A stretch of 55,044 bases of DNA. It comes from Blautia sp. GTDB taxonomy: Bacteria > Bacillota > Clostridia > Lachnospirales > Lachnospiraceae. The position numbers and the translations under genes were made by a program. This document shows, piece by piece, positions 16,601 to 24,871 of this stretch. Positions within the stretch are counted from its first letter, which is position 1, and each line of letters opens with the position of its first letter. The stretch lies in the NCBI GenBank assembly GCA_023667395.1, contig JAMPAC010000008.1, forward strand, positions 1-55,044, given 5' to 3'. A model generated the notes under the pieces. The model had not been told where the DNA came from. It was given only the letters and a program-made list of their open reading frames with translations, and searched no databases.

Positions 16601-17109
16601 TAGGCCTTGTCGGGATATACCGTAAAGCCCGCCATGCCTTTTGTGTGGAACATCTTCTCAATCTCGCCCACCCAGACGGTGACGGAGCCGTCCTCGTGTT
16701 CCTCTACGGTGCAGTCCACCGGGTCGTAGGTGGAGGGTCTGTGATGCTGGGGCCAGTTGAACTCGATGCCGCCGCTGATCCAGGGTCCCGCAAGCCCTGC
16801 CAGCGCGGGCTTGATCACCTCATTGTAATATACGGCGTCATAGCCGTTGGTCTTATCGTAAAGTCTCTGAACGCGTCCGCCCAGTTCCGGGAGGATCATG
16901 ACCAGGATATAATCATTTTCCAGGTAGATGGCGTCGTATTCCCTGTCGGTCTTTACATCCGCCACGCCTTCGCATACGGGATGGGGATATACCCGGCCGC
17001 TGGAGCCCTGATAGACGCGCTTCTCCAGGAACATGGGATTCTTGTCGTAGGGGGCGGTCTCATAGGTGGGGATGGTTACTTTTTCCTGACGGACTGTGAC
17101 TTTATTCAT
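13645..17109 (-). CDS. DUF5107 protein with C-terminal tetratricopeptide repeats
   Basis: A 1154-residue cytoplasmic protein (no signal peptide). Residues about 30-380 look like DUF5107, related to galactose-mutarotase-like beta sandwiches. It is rich in aromatic residues, with motifs such as PELGGRVQRLYDK, SGGIEFNWPQHHRP and FLWWANPA that suggest sugar binding. A linker near 430-480 is Ala/Pro-rich. From about 520 to the end there are many TPR units (NPYDCEPYFNLGLALKMQGK; YYLGDLLYDRGRWEEAQHLWEQA). A short low-complexity patch (HASNEPNSSAGESCGHE) interrupts the TPR region. Catalytic function is not established; proximity to GH42 and PfkB genes suggests carbohydrate processing. The gene has its own promoter. 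Confidence 0.8.
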   Translation of the reverse strand: MNKVTVRQEKVTIPTYETAPYDKNPMFLEKRVYQGSSGRVYPHPVCEGVADVKTDREYDAIYLENDYILVMILPELGGRVQRLYDKTNGYDAVYYNEVIKPALAGLAGPWISGGIEFNWPQHHRPSTYDPVDCTVEEHEDGSVTVWVGEIEKMFHTKGMAGFTVYPDKAYLEIRGQVYNPTDRPQTFLWWANPAVAVNDHTQSIFPPDVTAVMDHGKRDVSKFPIADGVYYKVNYAPGTDISRYKNIPVPTSYMAYHSDFDFIGNYDYSKNAGLLHIADHHVSPGKKQWTWGCGDFGKAWDRNLTDENGPYIELMTGMFTDNQPDFTYLKPYEEKSFVQYFMPYKDAGAVKNASTEAVLNLEFEDGRAALTLYSPVESKDVTVELFCGENMVYSRQLNLSPLESFRDVIPMPEHWIPANQKSDAADALADRKSSPAPERAQATNTAARNIYAIVRRSGREILRYTPSDYHEPVPAPAEALPAPSALETTEKLFLAATHLEQYRHATCSPEDYYLEGLRRDDSDIRLNNGYGKYLYNKGRFADSEAYFRRAIRSSTWKNPNPYDCEPYFNLGLALKMQGKTAEAYDAFYKAVWDGNMQDKAFYQLACIAAGKGLYGVALDHLEKSLARGCHNLKARTLKTALLRLTGQRERAVSLALETASFDPLDHGACYELYLLGQREKEQFSRLLRGDAHNYIELALCYSCAGLCGEAADILRLAPDRNTTLAYTTNPHASNEPNSSAGESCGHETLVHAPMVHEPLVHYYLYFLTNDPEELRQAESADSLYCFPNRLEDIPVLQKAVADQGSYAAYYLGDLLYDRGRWEEAQHLWEQAAEQISLPTVHRNLSLIYYNKLHDADKAKAFLEKAFSMDTTDARVFFELDQLYKAMNLSPGERLAHMETHKELLEQRDDLYTEYITLLNLNGRYEESYEKIMSHNFHPWEGGEGKIPAQYRTALIQLAKKEIVLQFFCTSDLIESHRSKAVSLLQQALVYPRNLGEGKLIGNMDNDIYYLLGTLYHDPAKSREAYEMAARGEFNLSSAMYYNDQPPQMMYYAALALRKLGQEEEAERRFDAFIQYAEDHKNDEVKIEYFAVSLPDFLIFEGDLKKNNRVHCCLMASLGHLGKDEKEQAKQLAAQGLELNACHFELAEIVNVLTD

Positions 17110-17160
17110 ATGACATCATTCCTTTCTGCCTTTTAATGGATTGATTGCTTATATAAGAGT

Positions 17161-17189
17161 ATCATATACTTTATATTGCAAAATATCAA
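17161..17189 (-). promoter_or_regulatory. Promoter of the DUF5107 gene
   Basis: On the minus strand TTGATA (17184-17189), 17 bases, TATGAT (17161-17166). The -35 box overlaps the stop codon of the upstream gene, so the promoter is packed against its end. Confidence 0.6.
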
Positions 17190-17800
17190 TCATTTATTTG
17201 CAGATTTTCCAGCATATAGCGCAGATTTCGCTCATTTACCAGAGTGTTTTTTCCGTTGGCGTATTGTTTTATCATACGCCGCTCCGCTGGTTTAAAGGAT
17301 TTTGCATATTCGCGGGCTGCCCTTATGGCTTCCTCCCGTCCGAAAAGTTCGTCGATCAGCTGGATGGAATTGCCATAAGCGTTGAGACCATGGCTGTAAA
17401 TAAGGTGCAGCAGCCCGCTGTCAAAGTCTGCCTCCATTTCAGAGGTGAAAGGGAGCACTTTCGTGTTGATCTCCTGCAGGAGCGACTGCAGGATCGCGTC
17501 TCTGTCCTTTTCGCGGGCAATATCCCACCAATATTGTTTCTTTTCCAAAAAAGCGATATTTGCAATGCCGCTTTTGGCGGTGTTAGAGGCGTCATATTTC
17601 CGATACCAGACGCGGCATTCGCTTCTGATCTCGATATGGGAATCCACGCTGTTGTATTTGGAAGAATAGAAGTTGATCTCGAAAATAATGTCGCCGATCT
17701 GTTTCTTTAATTTCCGGCTGCTTTTCAGATATTTCCAGTTGATTGCGGTGTTGATGTCGTTGATGAATGAATCAAGGTATTCTTTGACGGACGTGATCAT
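17186..17800 (-). CDS. Unidentified protein, possibly DUF4304-like
   Basis: A 204-residue soluble protein. The frame is open from 17854, but AGGAGG nine bases before the ATG at 17800 (MITSVKEYLDSF) decides the start. The middle has KLKKQIGDIIFEINFYSSKYNS and ECRVWYRKYDASN, a pattern vaguely like DUF4304 proteins, but the match is too weak to name it. The C-terminal third is helical and charged. Its start lies inside the upstream 199-residue gene (29-base overlap), so the two are translationally coupled. Function unknown. Confidence 0.65.
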   Translation of the reverse strand: MITSVKEYLDSFINDINTAINWKYLKSSRKLKKQIGDIIFEINFYSSKYNSVDSHIEIRSECRVWYRKYDASNTAKSGIANIAFLEKKQYWWDIAREKDRDAILQSLLQEINTKVLPFTSEMEADFDSGLLHLIYSHGLNAYGNSIQLIDELFGREEAIRAAREYAKSFKPAERRMIKQYANGKNTLVNERNLRYMLENLQIND

Positions 17801-18371
17801 GGTTCTGCGCCTCCTGGTTATTACGTCGTAAATGCTGTATGATCTTTCGTGCATGATTTCTAAAGGTTATTTTTGTGCGGTCATGGGCAAGCCAGAAATC
17901 GTGACCGCCGGAATACGCCAGAATCTTCTGGTAATATCCGTCAGAGGACGCATCCGCCGAATCCATGACTGCATCCATAAATTCCTGCGGCGGCTGATAT
18001 CCATGCTGTAAAATATAATGAAAGATCAGACTTGGGGCTGCGTACACGGTTCCGCCTTTTCCCCAGACACGGATCTCGTAAAATCCGGCTTCCCGCTTTT
18101 GCCGTTTGAACGCAATGACTGGCACGCCCTTTTCCGGATTCTCACATAGATCGCAGACATGGTATCCCCTGCAGACCTGCACGGGATACCTGAAGTACTT
18201 CCAAAGCTTTTCCATAAATTCCTCAGGCACGCTGCCCGTGTTAAAAGAATATCCTTTTTGCAGCCAGCCGACATTCAGGGAATCTTCCGCTGCTATGTAT
18301 TGATATTTTGTCAGATCTTTAAAATACATTTTCTGTAGGTTCACCTCATACATTCTGTTTTCAGCAGACAT
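17772..18371 (-). CDS. Unidentified protein related to the 30260 orphan
   Basis: A 199-residue soluble protein of unknown function. It contains a CDLCENPEKG segment with two cysteines. The C-terminal half has PSLIFHYILQHGYQPPQEFMDAVM, resembling the end of the protein at 30260-31051 (KYVLKYHVTLPQEFIDHVM). The ATG is three bases after the stop of the solute-binding pseudogene, with AGGA immediately ahead, which is poor spacing; reinitiation from the upstream gene may be needed. It overlaps the next gene by 29 bases. Confidence 0.6.
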   Translation of the reverse strand: MSAENRMYEVNLQKMYFKDLTKYQYIAAEDSLNVGWLQKGYSFNTGSVPEEFMEKLWKYFRYPVQVCRGYHVCDLCENPEKGVPVIAFKRQKREAGFYEIRVWGKGGTVYAAPSLIFHYILQHGYQPPQEFMDAVMDSADASSDGYYQKILAYSGGHDFWLAHDRTKITFRNHARKIIQHLRRNNQEAQNHDHVRQRIP

Positions 18372-18373
18372 TC

Positions 18374-20679
18374 CTACCGATTTTCTTTCAAATATAAACT
18401 GGCGCGGTTCTGGATCACTTCCGCCACCTCCCGGGCATCCTTGTCCCCCTCGAACAGATAAGGGACCTCCTCCTGGATGATGGTTCAGAGTTCGGAACGG
18501 CTGATGCTGCCTGCCGGGTGCATCTGCTCGGCCATATAGGCAAGATCCTCCGCCCCCGCGCCGGGATCGTCCCCCCGGACATTGTTGGAGGCGCTGTAAG
18601 GGCGTGCCAGATAGGCTTCAAAGGCGTCCTTGCGCACAGGGAATGCAGAATGTTTGTCCCCATACCAAGTCTGCTCCTGCTCTGACAGCAGGAACTCGAT
18701 AAAGGCCCATGCCCCTTCTTTGCATTCCGAATTTCCATAGATGGCAAGCTGCTGGCTGGCGTTCATCAGATACTGTGGGCCCTCTTCGGAGGGATATCCT
18801 ATATTATACGCCTTGTTCCCGTATTGGCCCAGGTACCGCTGGTAAAAGAAAGGCGAACCGAACCCGTCCAGCTTTAACAGATATTCCTGCGCCAGGAATT
18901 TCCTGACCACCTCATCCTCCTCTAAAAAGTCGATGGGTATGTTATCTTCCGGCGGATATTCCAGGGCGGCGATTCGTTCCAGCAGATCCACAAATTCAGG
19001 GCTGTCAAAGGAACATTTTCCCTTTTTCCAGTCAACGAAAGCATCCAGCGCAGTACTGGCAAAGACATCCATCACTTCTGCAGGCGTATAAGAGGACAGT
19101 ATTTTCCTGCCCGGATATTCCTGTGCCAGGGCAAAGAAATCCTCAATGTCCCAACCGTCCCTGGGAAAATCCGGGACAGTGGTCCAATAGGTCTGCATCC
19201 TGAAATCGGTGACTGCCCCTGCCTCGATGCCCCCGATTTTACCCGCCTCCCATACGGCGGGCAGGATATCCTCTTTTTTTGCAATCTCACTTTTTTGAAA
19301 ATAAGGCTCCAGATCCTCCAGCAGTCCCTTGTTCACCAGAACGTCCGGCACGATCCATTGGATATCCAGAACATCCGGCACCTCTTCCGGATGCAGGATC
19401 AGGTCATCCAGCATGGTGGAGGTATCATACCGCTTTAATACCACCCGGTACTGAGTGTTGCTGCGGTTAAACCTCCGCACGGCGTCCTCCTGTGTGAAGT
19501 CAATGCCCCGCTGCAAGCAGCGGGGCATTGACCCTCGCGGCATTCGCCAAATGTCCATGCAAGCATGGCCGTTTGGCTCATGGCTCGCGGGAATAATAGG
19601 GACACCCCCGCTACAATGTCCTGCCTTGCGGGCACATAAGCCTGATCCACCCAGGTGATTTTTGCCACTTCCGGCACAACTGTGTCATAACCATCCAGCA
19701 ATACATCCAATTCCCTGCTGCCATCCTCCAGTGTATCGCCAAAGCGGATACTGCAGACATTATTTCCCTGGATATTGACTTCCGGGCCGAGCCAGGAAAG
19801 TATTGTCTCCCACGCCCCGGTGTCCGGGTCATAGTTCCATAAGGTATTCTCGCTTGACAAAAGGATTCCCTCCTGGCTGCCCAGGGCAATGATATTGCCC
19901 TCCTCCATCCGGAGATCGGTTTCCACCCAGAGATCTTTCAGCTGTTGGCTCGTTCCTGTGGCAAGATCTACTTTCCGGAGGGGCATCGCCCCCATCGCCT
20001 CATGCTGATATAGATAGAGTCCCTGGTTCCCGCAGTCGAGGATCTCCGGCTGTCTCATCCCCGGTTCCGTCACTTCCAGGGACTTTCCCTCTGCATCCAG
20101 CAGATAAGCCTTTCCCTCCTGCGTCACATACAATACATTCCCATCCGGATCCATGGCGCCCTCCAGGATATCAGACGGGTCTCCCTGCAGCCTGATGGGA
20201 GCCCTTGATATCTCCTGCCCTGTCAGGTCTTCCCTGATCAGGTAATATTCCGCCTCCGTATCTGCGTGCTCACAGCTGATAAATCCCAGGTTCCCGGCAT
20301 TATCGGTAAACAGTGCATAGATCAGACGGTCATCCTGTGCGTCGATGGTCTCCTTTCCTGAGGAGCCGTCCACAGCCTCCCGGTAGATCGTATTTCTGGA
20401 GGGACCGCCCTCCTCGGGCCTTTCCCACTCCGAATAATAGATGGAATCCCCGATCCAGCAGTATGCATTTTCCGACATCCCCTGTATGTCGGGGCGTACT
20501 TCCTGAAAAGTGGCCATGGGAACCATGATGCCTGTGGGGCCTGTCGGTTCCACTTCCGGCTCCTGCGGGGTTTCCCTGCAGGCTGACAGACAGGCGGCAA
20601 GCGCCAGGATGAGGCCTCCCGCCATGCTCCAAAAAGCTGTATTTTTACGCTGCATTTTTATGTTCCGCGTGTTTTTCAT
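18374..20679 (-). pseudogene. Broken extracellular solute-binding lipoprotein
   Basis: One gene split by two lesions. The 5' part (from ATG 20679, GGAGG eight bases upstream) encodes a lipoprotein signal with lipobox LSAC and a region with propeller-like repeats ending near VPARQDI. The frame then enters a palindromic insertion of about 100 bases (19500-19602) and loses register. The 3' part resumes at DFTQEDAVRRFNRSNTQY and encodes a sugar-binding type SBP domain to residue L before TGA 18485-18487. Beyond that TGA the same frame continues for 36 codons (TIIQEEVPYLFEGDKDAR, then EVIQNRASLYLKEN) to TAG at 18374. A comparable ending is present in the intact paralogue at 48958, so the TGA is a premature stop, perhaps from TGG. 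Confidence 0.8.
19500..19602. repeat. Palindromic insertion inside the solute-binding gene
   Basis: Contains a perfect 14-base-pair hairpin (TCAATGCCCCGCTG, 19500-19513, loop CAAG, second arm to 19531). A second near-perfect hairpin has arms GCCAAATGTCCATGC (19546-19560) and GCATGGCCGTTTGGC (19563-19577). CTCGCGG is repeated at 19534-19540 and 19584-19590. It carries no gene and separates two halves of an otherwise continuous protein. It looks like a small non-autonomous repeat element. The exact right boundary is uncertain. Confidence 0.65.
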
Positions 20680-20738
20680 CAGGGTTTCCTCCCGCATTGT
20701 TCCGCTTTTTCTGCTGGAAAAGACTTTGGTATACCTGC

Positions 20739-20767
20739 ATTATATCCGATATTTTCAGGATTCGCAA
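20739..20767 (-). promoter_or_regulatory. Promoter of the solute-binding pseudogene
   Basis: On the minus strand TTGCGA (20762-20767), 17 bases, TATAAT (20739-20744), about 60 bases before the start. Confidence 0.55.
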
Positions 20768-20817
20768 TATGACTGGCCAGCTGGCAAATTGTAAAAATAC
20801 ATATACTGTAATAAAAT

Positions 20818-20854
20818 TATGGCAGATTTAGAATCAGATTCCAAATTTGCCATA
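20818..20854. repeat. Long inverted repeat
   Basis: Arms TATGGCAGATTTAGAATC and GATTCCAAATTTGCCATA are 18 bases each around a single central A, with two imperfect pairs (one G-T, one A-C). There is no T-tract and no gene end nearby, so it is not an ordinary terminator. Confidence 0.6.
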
Positions 20855-21015
20855 AACTTGAAAGGAAGTTGAATGCATATGGATCATATTCCCAGGGCCT
20901 TGGAACGCTTCGGGAAAATGTGATGCAGATACTGGCGTGGTATGTATAAAAATTTAAGATTCCCTTAAGATTTTTGAGAAATAATAAAGATTTATTGAAA
21001 ATCAATAAAAATATA

Positions 21016-21044
21016 TTGACTTTCACTGTGGGCACTGTTATATT
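21016..21044 (+). promoter_or_regulatory. Promoter of the DUF2975/XRE operon
   Basis: TTGACT, 17 bases, TATATT, about 85 bases before the DUF2975 start codon. Confidence 0.6.
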
Positions 21045-21129
21045 GACCCTATCGGGCAGGCGGGAAACCGTAATTGCTCCGGTTGGGGCGCAGTGCCCTT
21101 TGTGATGTGAGAAAGAAAGCGAGGCAGAT

Positions 21130-21618
21130 ATGGCAGAGCAGGGTAATAAGCAGACAACAGACTTGGAAAGCAGGAAGAAGCGTCTGACTGTTTTGACAAA
21201 ATATTTTCTGGATTTTATGTTTTACACGGGCATTGCAGTGACGATATCGCTTCCCCTCAGCATCCGCTGGGCGGGCAGGTATCTTCCCTGGTTTGAGCAG
21301 CATTATTGGGCGCTGCTGGCGATTTATTTTATCCTGGGGGTGGCAGCGGTGTTGCTGATCCAGGAACTGCGGAAGATCTTCCGCACAGTGGTGGCGCGAA
21401 ACTGCTTTGTGACGGAAAATGTAAACAGCCTCCGGCGGATGGGAAATATCAGTTTCTTTATCGTAGCCATGAGCCTTGTGCGCTGCATCGTATATCTCAC
21501 CATCGCCATGGCGGTGGTGATCTTCGTATTCATCATTGCCGGATTGTTCAGCAGGGTACTGGCGTATGTGTTTGAGGAAGCGGTGCGGTACAAGGAAGAG
21601 AACGATATGACCATTTAA
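21130..21618 (+). CDS. DUF2975 membrane protein
   Basis: A 162-residue protein with four hydrophobic segments (near 25-45, 60-78, 100-122 and 125-145) and the conserved layout of DUF2975. The segment ELRKIFRTVVARNCFVTENVNSLRRMG between segments two and three is the most diagnostic part. It lies just upstream of a small XRE-type regulator, a pairing seen widely in Firmicutes (for example YoaS/YozG in Bacillus). Role unknown; a membrane sensor or modulator of the regulator is plausible. GAGG precedes the ATG. Confidence 0.85.
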   Translation: MAEQGNKQTTDLESRKKRLTVLTKYFLDFMFYTGIAVTISLPLSIRWAGRYLPWFEQHYWALLAIYFILGVAAVLLIQELRKIFRTVVARNCFVTENVNSLRRMGNISFFIVAMSLVRCIVYLTIAMAVVIFVFIIAGLFSRVLAYVFEEAVRYKEENDMTI

Positions 21619-21700
21619 ACGGTTTCGGAATTTGCGACGCTGCGTGTCCCAAAGTTCCCGCTGATTAAAATGCCGCTTGTGCGGCGGAATGAGAGGAAAT

Positions 21701-21925
21701 ATGTCGATTATTGTAAACCTGGATGTGATGATGGCGAAGCGCAAGAAAAACCTGACCGAACTTGCGAACGAGGTGGATATCACGCTGGCCAATCTTTCCA
21801 TCCTGAAAAATAATAAAGCAAAGGCTATCCGGTTTACCACCCTGGAGGCCATATGCAGGGCCTTGAAATGCCAGCCGGGAGATATCCTGGAGTATGTGGA
21901 GGACGGAGAAGGGGAGGAGAATTGA
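21701..21925 (+). CDS. Small XRE-type helix-turn-helix regulator
   Basis: A 74-residue Cro/CI-like regulator, almost only a DNA-binding domain: MIVNLD-like start (MSIIVNLDVMMAKRKKN), helix-turn-helix around LTELANEVDITLANLSILKN, and the CQPGDILEYV ending common to YozG-like proteins. The start at 21701 follows GAGAGGAAAT; the longer frame from 21677 lacks a binding site. It is paired with the DUF2975 gene 82 bases upstream and is followed after three bases by a membrane protein gene, so probably one operon. Confidence 0.9.
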   Translation: MSIIVNLDVMMAKRKKNLTELANEVDITLANLSILKNNKAKAIRFTTLEAICRALKCQPGDILEYVEDGEGEEN

Positions 21926-21928
21926 TTC

Positions 21929-22609
21929 ATGAATTTTACTGTCTATGTGGGAATTGGAATTTTACTTGTTTTAGCGATAATCGGATTCCTTATTTTGTTA
22001 AGGCGCGATTCCTTTAAATCTGAAAATAGTAAAAGAATATATATTGTGACAGGGGCGCTGCAAGCGGTTCATATAATATTGTATTTGACAGGATTATTGG
22101 AGAAAATCGCTCAAATTAATGTATATATTGCATTTGGAATTTGTGCTGTTGTTTCCATCATATGTATTTTGATGTCCGGTTGGATGCTGCTGCCTTTTTC
22201 AAGGTTTAAGCACGGAATAAAGTATCTGCTTATGTTTATTGCCATACTGCAAGTGATTGGTACAATTATCATATTTTTGCTGCCTGAAGCAGGGATTCCA
22301 CCATTAATCCAATTATCCGCCTGTGGGGAACAGCAGGAACTGGCGGATATGGAATCGGTCATTATCGACGACAAACGGGCGGTGATCTGGGAGGAAAGGG
22401 TATATGTGCCGTTTTGCGTCGTGTCAAAAAATGACCGTGGGGCACAGATCGGCTATGTGGATGGAGATCCGGATGACAGGATTAGTGAATTCAAGGGCTT
22501 TCTGCCGGAAGAATGGCTGATAAGCTGGATGCCGATGGACGGCGGCGCAATGTTGTTAAAAGAAGAAAACGTGACGGATATCCCGGCTGGACTGAAGCAG
22601 GAATATTAA
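21929..22609 (+). CDS. Unidentified membrane protein
   Basis: A 226-residue protein with about four hydrophobic segments in the first 115 residues and a soluble, acidic C-terminal half that includes KNDRGAQIGYVDGDPDDRISEFKGFLPEEW. I do not recognise the family. GGGGAGGAG lies nine bases before the ATG, and the gene starts three bases after the XRE stop. It is more AT-rich in its first half than its neighbours. It precedes the DUF4173 gene by 32 bases. Confidence 0.75.
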   Translation: MNFTVYVGIGILLVLAIIGFLILLRRDSFKSENSKRIYIVTGALQAVHIILYLTGLLEKIAQINVYIAFGICAVVSIICILMSGWMLLPFSRFKHGIKYLLMFIAILQVIGTIIIFLLPEAGIPPLIQLSACGEQQELADMESVIIDDKRAVIWEERVYVPFCVVSKNDRGAQIGYVDGDPDDRISEFKGFLPEEWLISWMPMDGGAMLLKEENVTDIPAGLKQEY

Positions 22610-22641
22610 GATCGGATATGGGACGGGAAAGGAGAATCATT

Positions 22642-24420
22642 ATGAGCAGTGTAAATGAAAATCAGGGAGTTTGGGCGGAACCGTCGCAGCTTTCCGGGGA
22701 CAATGAAACCCTGCGTGAACAGAAATCGGTATCTAATGCAGCAGGCGGCGTATTTGCGGGACAACCGGCGGCCGCCTCGGTAGACGGCACAGCCGCGTGT
22801 CAGCCTGCATCACCCGCAGGCGGGAATGCAGTTCCTTATTCCGTGGTGCAGAACGATGCCAGCCGCATGGAAACGGAAGAGACGAAGAAGTTAAAGGAAA
22901 ATTACGGTTTTTTCGGCATTGCCTCGTTTTTGTACGCAGTATTCTATGCCTTTTGCATGTTCCGCAACGGATCGGGGGTGACGTTCCCTTTTTTCGTGGC
23001 AGGCAGTCTCTTACTTTTGTACTTATCCTTGTCAAAGTTAGGGATTACCTTAAAAAGCGGAAGCATCTTTTATATGGTGAGCATGATGCTGCTTGGTATC
23101 TCCACCTTTCTCACGGACGACGGGCGGATCATCGCGTTTAACAAGCTTGGCATTTTCCTGCTGTTCATGAGTCTGGTGTTAAAGCAGTTTTTTGATACTT
23201 CCGGATGGAAGCTTGGGAAATATCTGGGCAGCATCATACGGGTCTCTTTCATGAGCATCGGCGAACTGCAGCGTCCTGTGCAGGACGGAGCCCTTTATCA
23301 GAAAAACAGGAATGAGAAAAGGAGCAGGACTACCGGATATATACTGATCGGCCTTGCCGTTTCCGTTCCCCTGCTGCTGGTCGTGCTGGCCCTGCTTGCC
23401 AGCGCCGATGTGTTCTTCCTGGAGATGACCAGGAAAGTGTTCGGGAGCATCAACCTGTCCAATGTGACGGATATCACCCTCCGCATAGCGGTCATGTTTT
23501 TCTTTTCCTATATGCTGACCGCGTATCTCTGCAAAAAGCAGATCAAGGAGGAGGTAAGGGACCGCCGCACCGGCGAACCTGTGATCGCTGTGACGGTGAC
23601 GGCCATGCTGACTTTTGTGTACCTGATCTTCTCCGTGGTGCAGATCGCGGGATTGTTCCTGGGGCAGCTGAAACTGCCAGCGGGGTACACATACGCGGAA
23701 TACGCCAGACAGGGGTTTTTCCAGCTTCTGGCGGTGAGTATCCTGAACCTGATTATAGTGCTGGTATGTATGAGCCATTTCCGTGAAAGCAGAGTCCTGA
23801 AAGTGATTCTGACATTGATGTCACTTTGCACCTTTATCATGATCGCATCCAGTGCCATGAGGATGATCATTTACATTCGCTTTTATTATCTGACTTTCCT
23901 GAGGATCCTGGTGTTGTGGGCGCTGGCGCTGCTGGCCGTGCTGTTTCTGGGGATCCTGGTAAATATATACGCGGAAAAGTTCCCGCTGTTCCGTTACAGC
24001 ATGGCGGTGGTGACGGTATTTTATCTTGCGCTGTCCTTTGCCCATCCCGACTACATTATCGCCCGGGTGAATGTGGCCAACATGGAGGCGGAAAGCAGGC
24101 AGTGGTGGGTGGATGAGAGCGTGGAGCCCTACCATGATTACAGCTATCTCAGCAGGCTCAGCGCGGACGCGGCGCCAGTGCTGGCGCCCTATATGGAAAG
24201 CATCGGATATGATTTTGCAGCGTTTGATAGTGAGAGCGCGCTGGATTATGCCCGGGAACAGAGAAAGGACAGCGACAACCATTATCTGCTCAGACATACG
24301 GCGGAAGATTTCGGGTATTGGTGGATGGAGAATCTGCAGGAACGCACGGAGAATTTCGGGATCAGGACATTTAACCTGTCCAGGTATTATGCGATGAGGC
24401 TGCTGCGGTCAAGTTCATGA
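22642..24420 (+). CDS. DUF4173 (DUF4153-like) multi-pass membrane protein
   Basis: A 592-residue protein. The first 85 residues are soluble and Ala/Gln-rich; about ten to twelve hydrophobic segments follow. The diagnostic part is the second half, with SADVFFLEMTRKVFG, YAEYARQGFFQLLAVSILNL and VNVANME near the end of the membrane region. A soluble tail of about 110 residues contains YSYLSRLSADAAP-like and SESALDYAREQRK segments that resemble the usual DUF4173 tail. Function unknown. The ATG at 22642 follows AAAGGAG; the longer frame from 22513 overlaps the previous gene and has no support. Confidence 0.85.
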   Translation: MSSVNENQGVWAEPSQLSGDNETLREQKSVSNAAGGVFAGQPAAASVDGTAACQPASPAGGNAVPYSVVQNDASRMETEETKKLKENYGFFGIASFLYAVFYAFCMFRNGSGVTFPFFVAGSLLLLYLSLSKLGITLKSGSIFYMVSMMLLGISTFLTDDGRIIAFNKLGIFLLFMSLVLKQFFDTSGWKLGKYLGSIIRVSFMSIGELQRPVQDGALYQKNRNEKRSRTTGYILIGLAVSVPLLLVVLALLASADVFFLEMTRKVFGSINLSNVTDITLRIAVMFFFSYMLTAYLCKKQIKEEVRDRRTGEPVIAVTVTAMLTFVYLIFSVVQIAGLFLGQLKLPAGYTYAEYARQGFFQLLAVSILNLIIVLVCMSHFRESRVLKVILTLMSLCTFIMIASSAMRMIIYIRFYYLTFLRILVLWALALLAVLFLGILVNIYAEKFPLFRYSMAVVTVFYLALSFAHPDYIIARVNVANMEAESRQWWVDESVEPYHDYSYLSRLSADAAPVLAPYMESIGYDFAAFDSESALDYAREQRKDSDNHYLLRHTAEDFGYWWMENLQERTENFGIRTFNLSRYYAMRLLRSSS

Positions 24421-24436
24421 GCAGCTTTGTGGCGCT

Positions 24437-24631
24437 TTAGAATTTGTAGTTAATGCCGCTCTGTTTTAAAATGGCATTGGCAGTATGTCTCGATTTTATC
24501 TTTGTATCTACGGTTACATGGCGGTCGGTTATCGGGCTATACCAGATATCATGATCGCCTTTTCCACGCCGCTCGAAAGTACAGCCGTTGTCAGACAGGA
24601 TTTTACGGACTTTCTTTTCGTATTCTGCCAT
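24437..24631 (-). CDS. hicA: HicA-type toxin (mRNA interferase)
   Basis: A 64-residue protein with the double-stranded-RNA-binding-like HicA fold. Key part: LSDNGCTFERRGKGDHDIWYSP with the catalytic histidine in GDHDIW, then VDTKIKSRHTANAILKQSGI, the usual C-terminal helix. HicA toxins cleave mRNA. The start codon overlaps the antitoxin stop by one base (TAATG), so translation is coupled. Antitoxin-first gene order is less common for HicAB but known for DUF1902-type partners. Confidence 0.85.
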   Translation of the reverse strand: MAEYEKKVRKILSDNGCTFERRGKGDHDIWYSPITDRHVTVDTKIKSRHTANAILKQSGINYKF

Positions 24632-24849
24632 TACAGCACCATCCTTTCGTGCCGTTCTGATTTGAATGTCAGCGAAAAAGGCTGGGGATTGGAAGAATTT
24701 AATGCGAGCAGCTCCGGTATAGCGAAGCGTGTACGTTCCAATAAGGCATCAAATGACCCGGATTCCAGAACAAGTCCGGGGATATCATCGCTGGTGGCAA
24801 TCCATACATCGGCTTCGTCATCCCATGTAAATGTTATAATATATTCCAT
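24631..24849 (-). CDS. HicB-like antitoxin (DUF1902 type)
   Basis: A 72-residue protein beginning MEYIITFTWDDEADVWIATSDDIPGL, the degenerate RNase H-like HicB fold that covers the toxin active site. It is short and ends in SLTFKSERHERMVL without the ribbon-helix-helix or helix-turn-helix that longer HicB proteins use to bind DNA. AGGAGG precedes the ATG. The promoter region upstream carries an inverted repeat, so autoregulation may still occur through the complex or another protein. Confidence 0.8.
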   Translation of the reverse strand: MEYIITFTWDDEADVWIATSDDIPGLVLESGSFDALLERTRFAIPELLALNSSNPQPFSLTFKSERHERMVL

Positions 24850-24871
24850 GATAAATTCCTCCTGAAAGTTG

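Larger units (their letters stand above)
20680..21129. other. Non-coding region with two divergent promoters and a long hairpin
   Basis: No credible gene. The left end holds the promoter of the leftward lipoprotein gene. A long hairpin lies at 20818-20854. The right end holds TTGACT (21016-21021), 17 bases, TATATT (21039-21044), which drives the rightward DUF2975 gene. The stretch between 20930 and 21010 is AT-rich without recognisable features. Confidence 0.5.
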
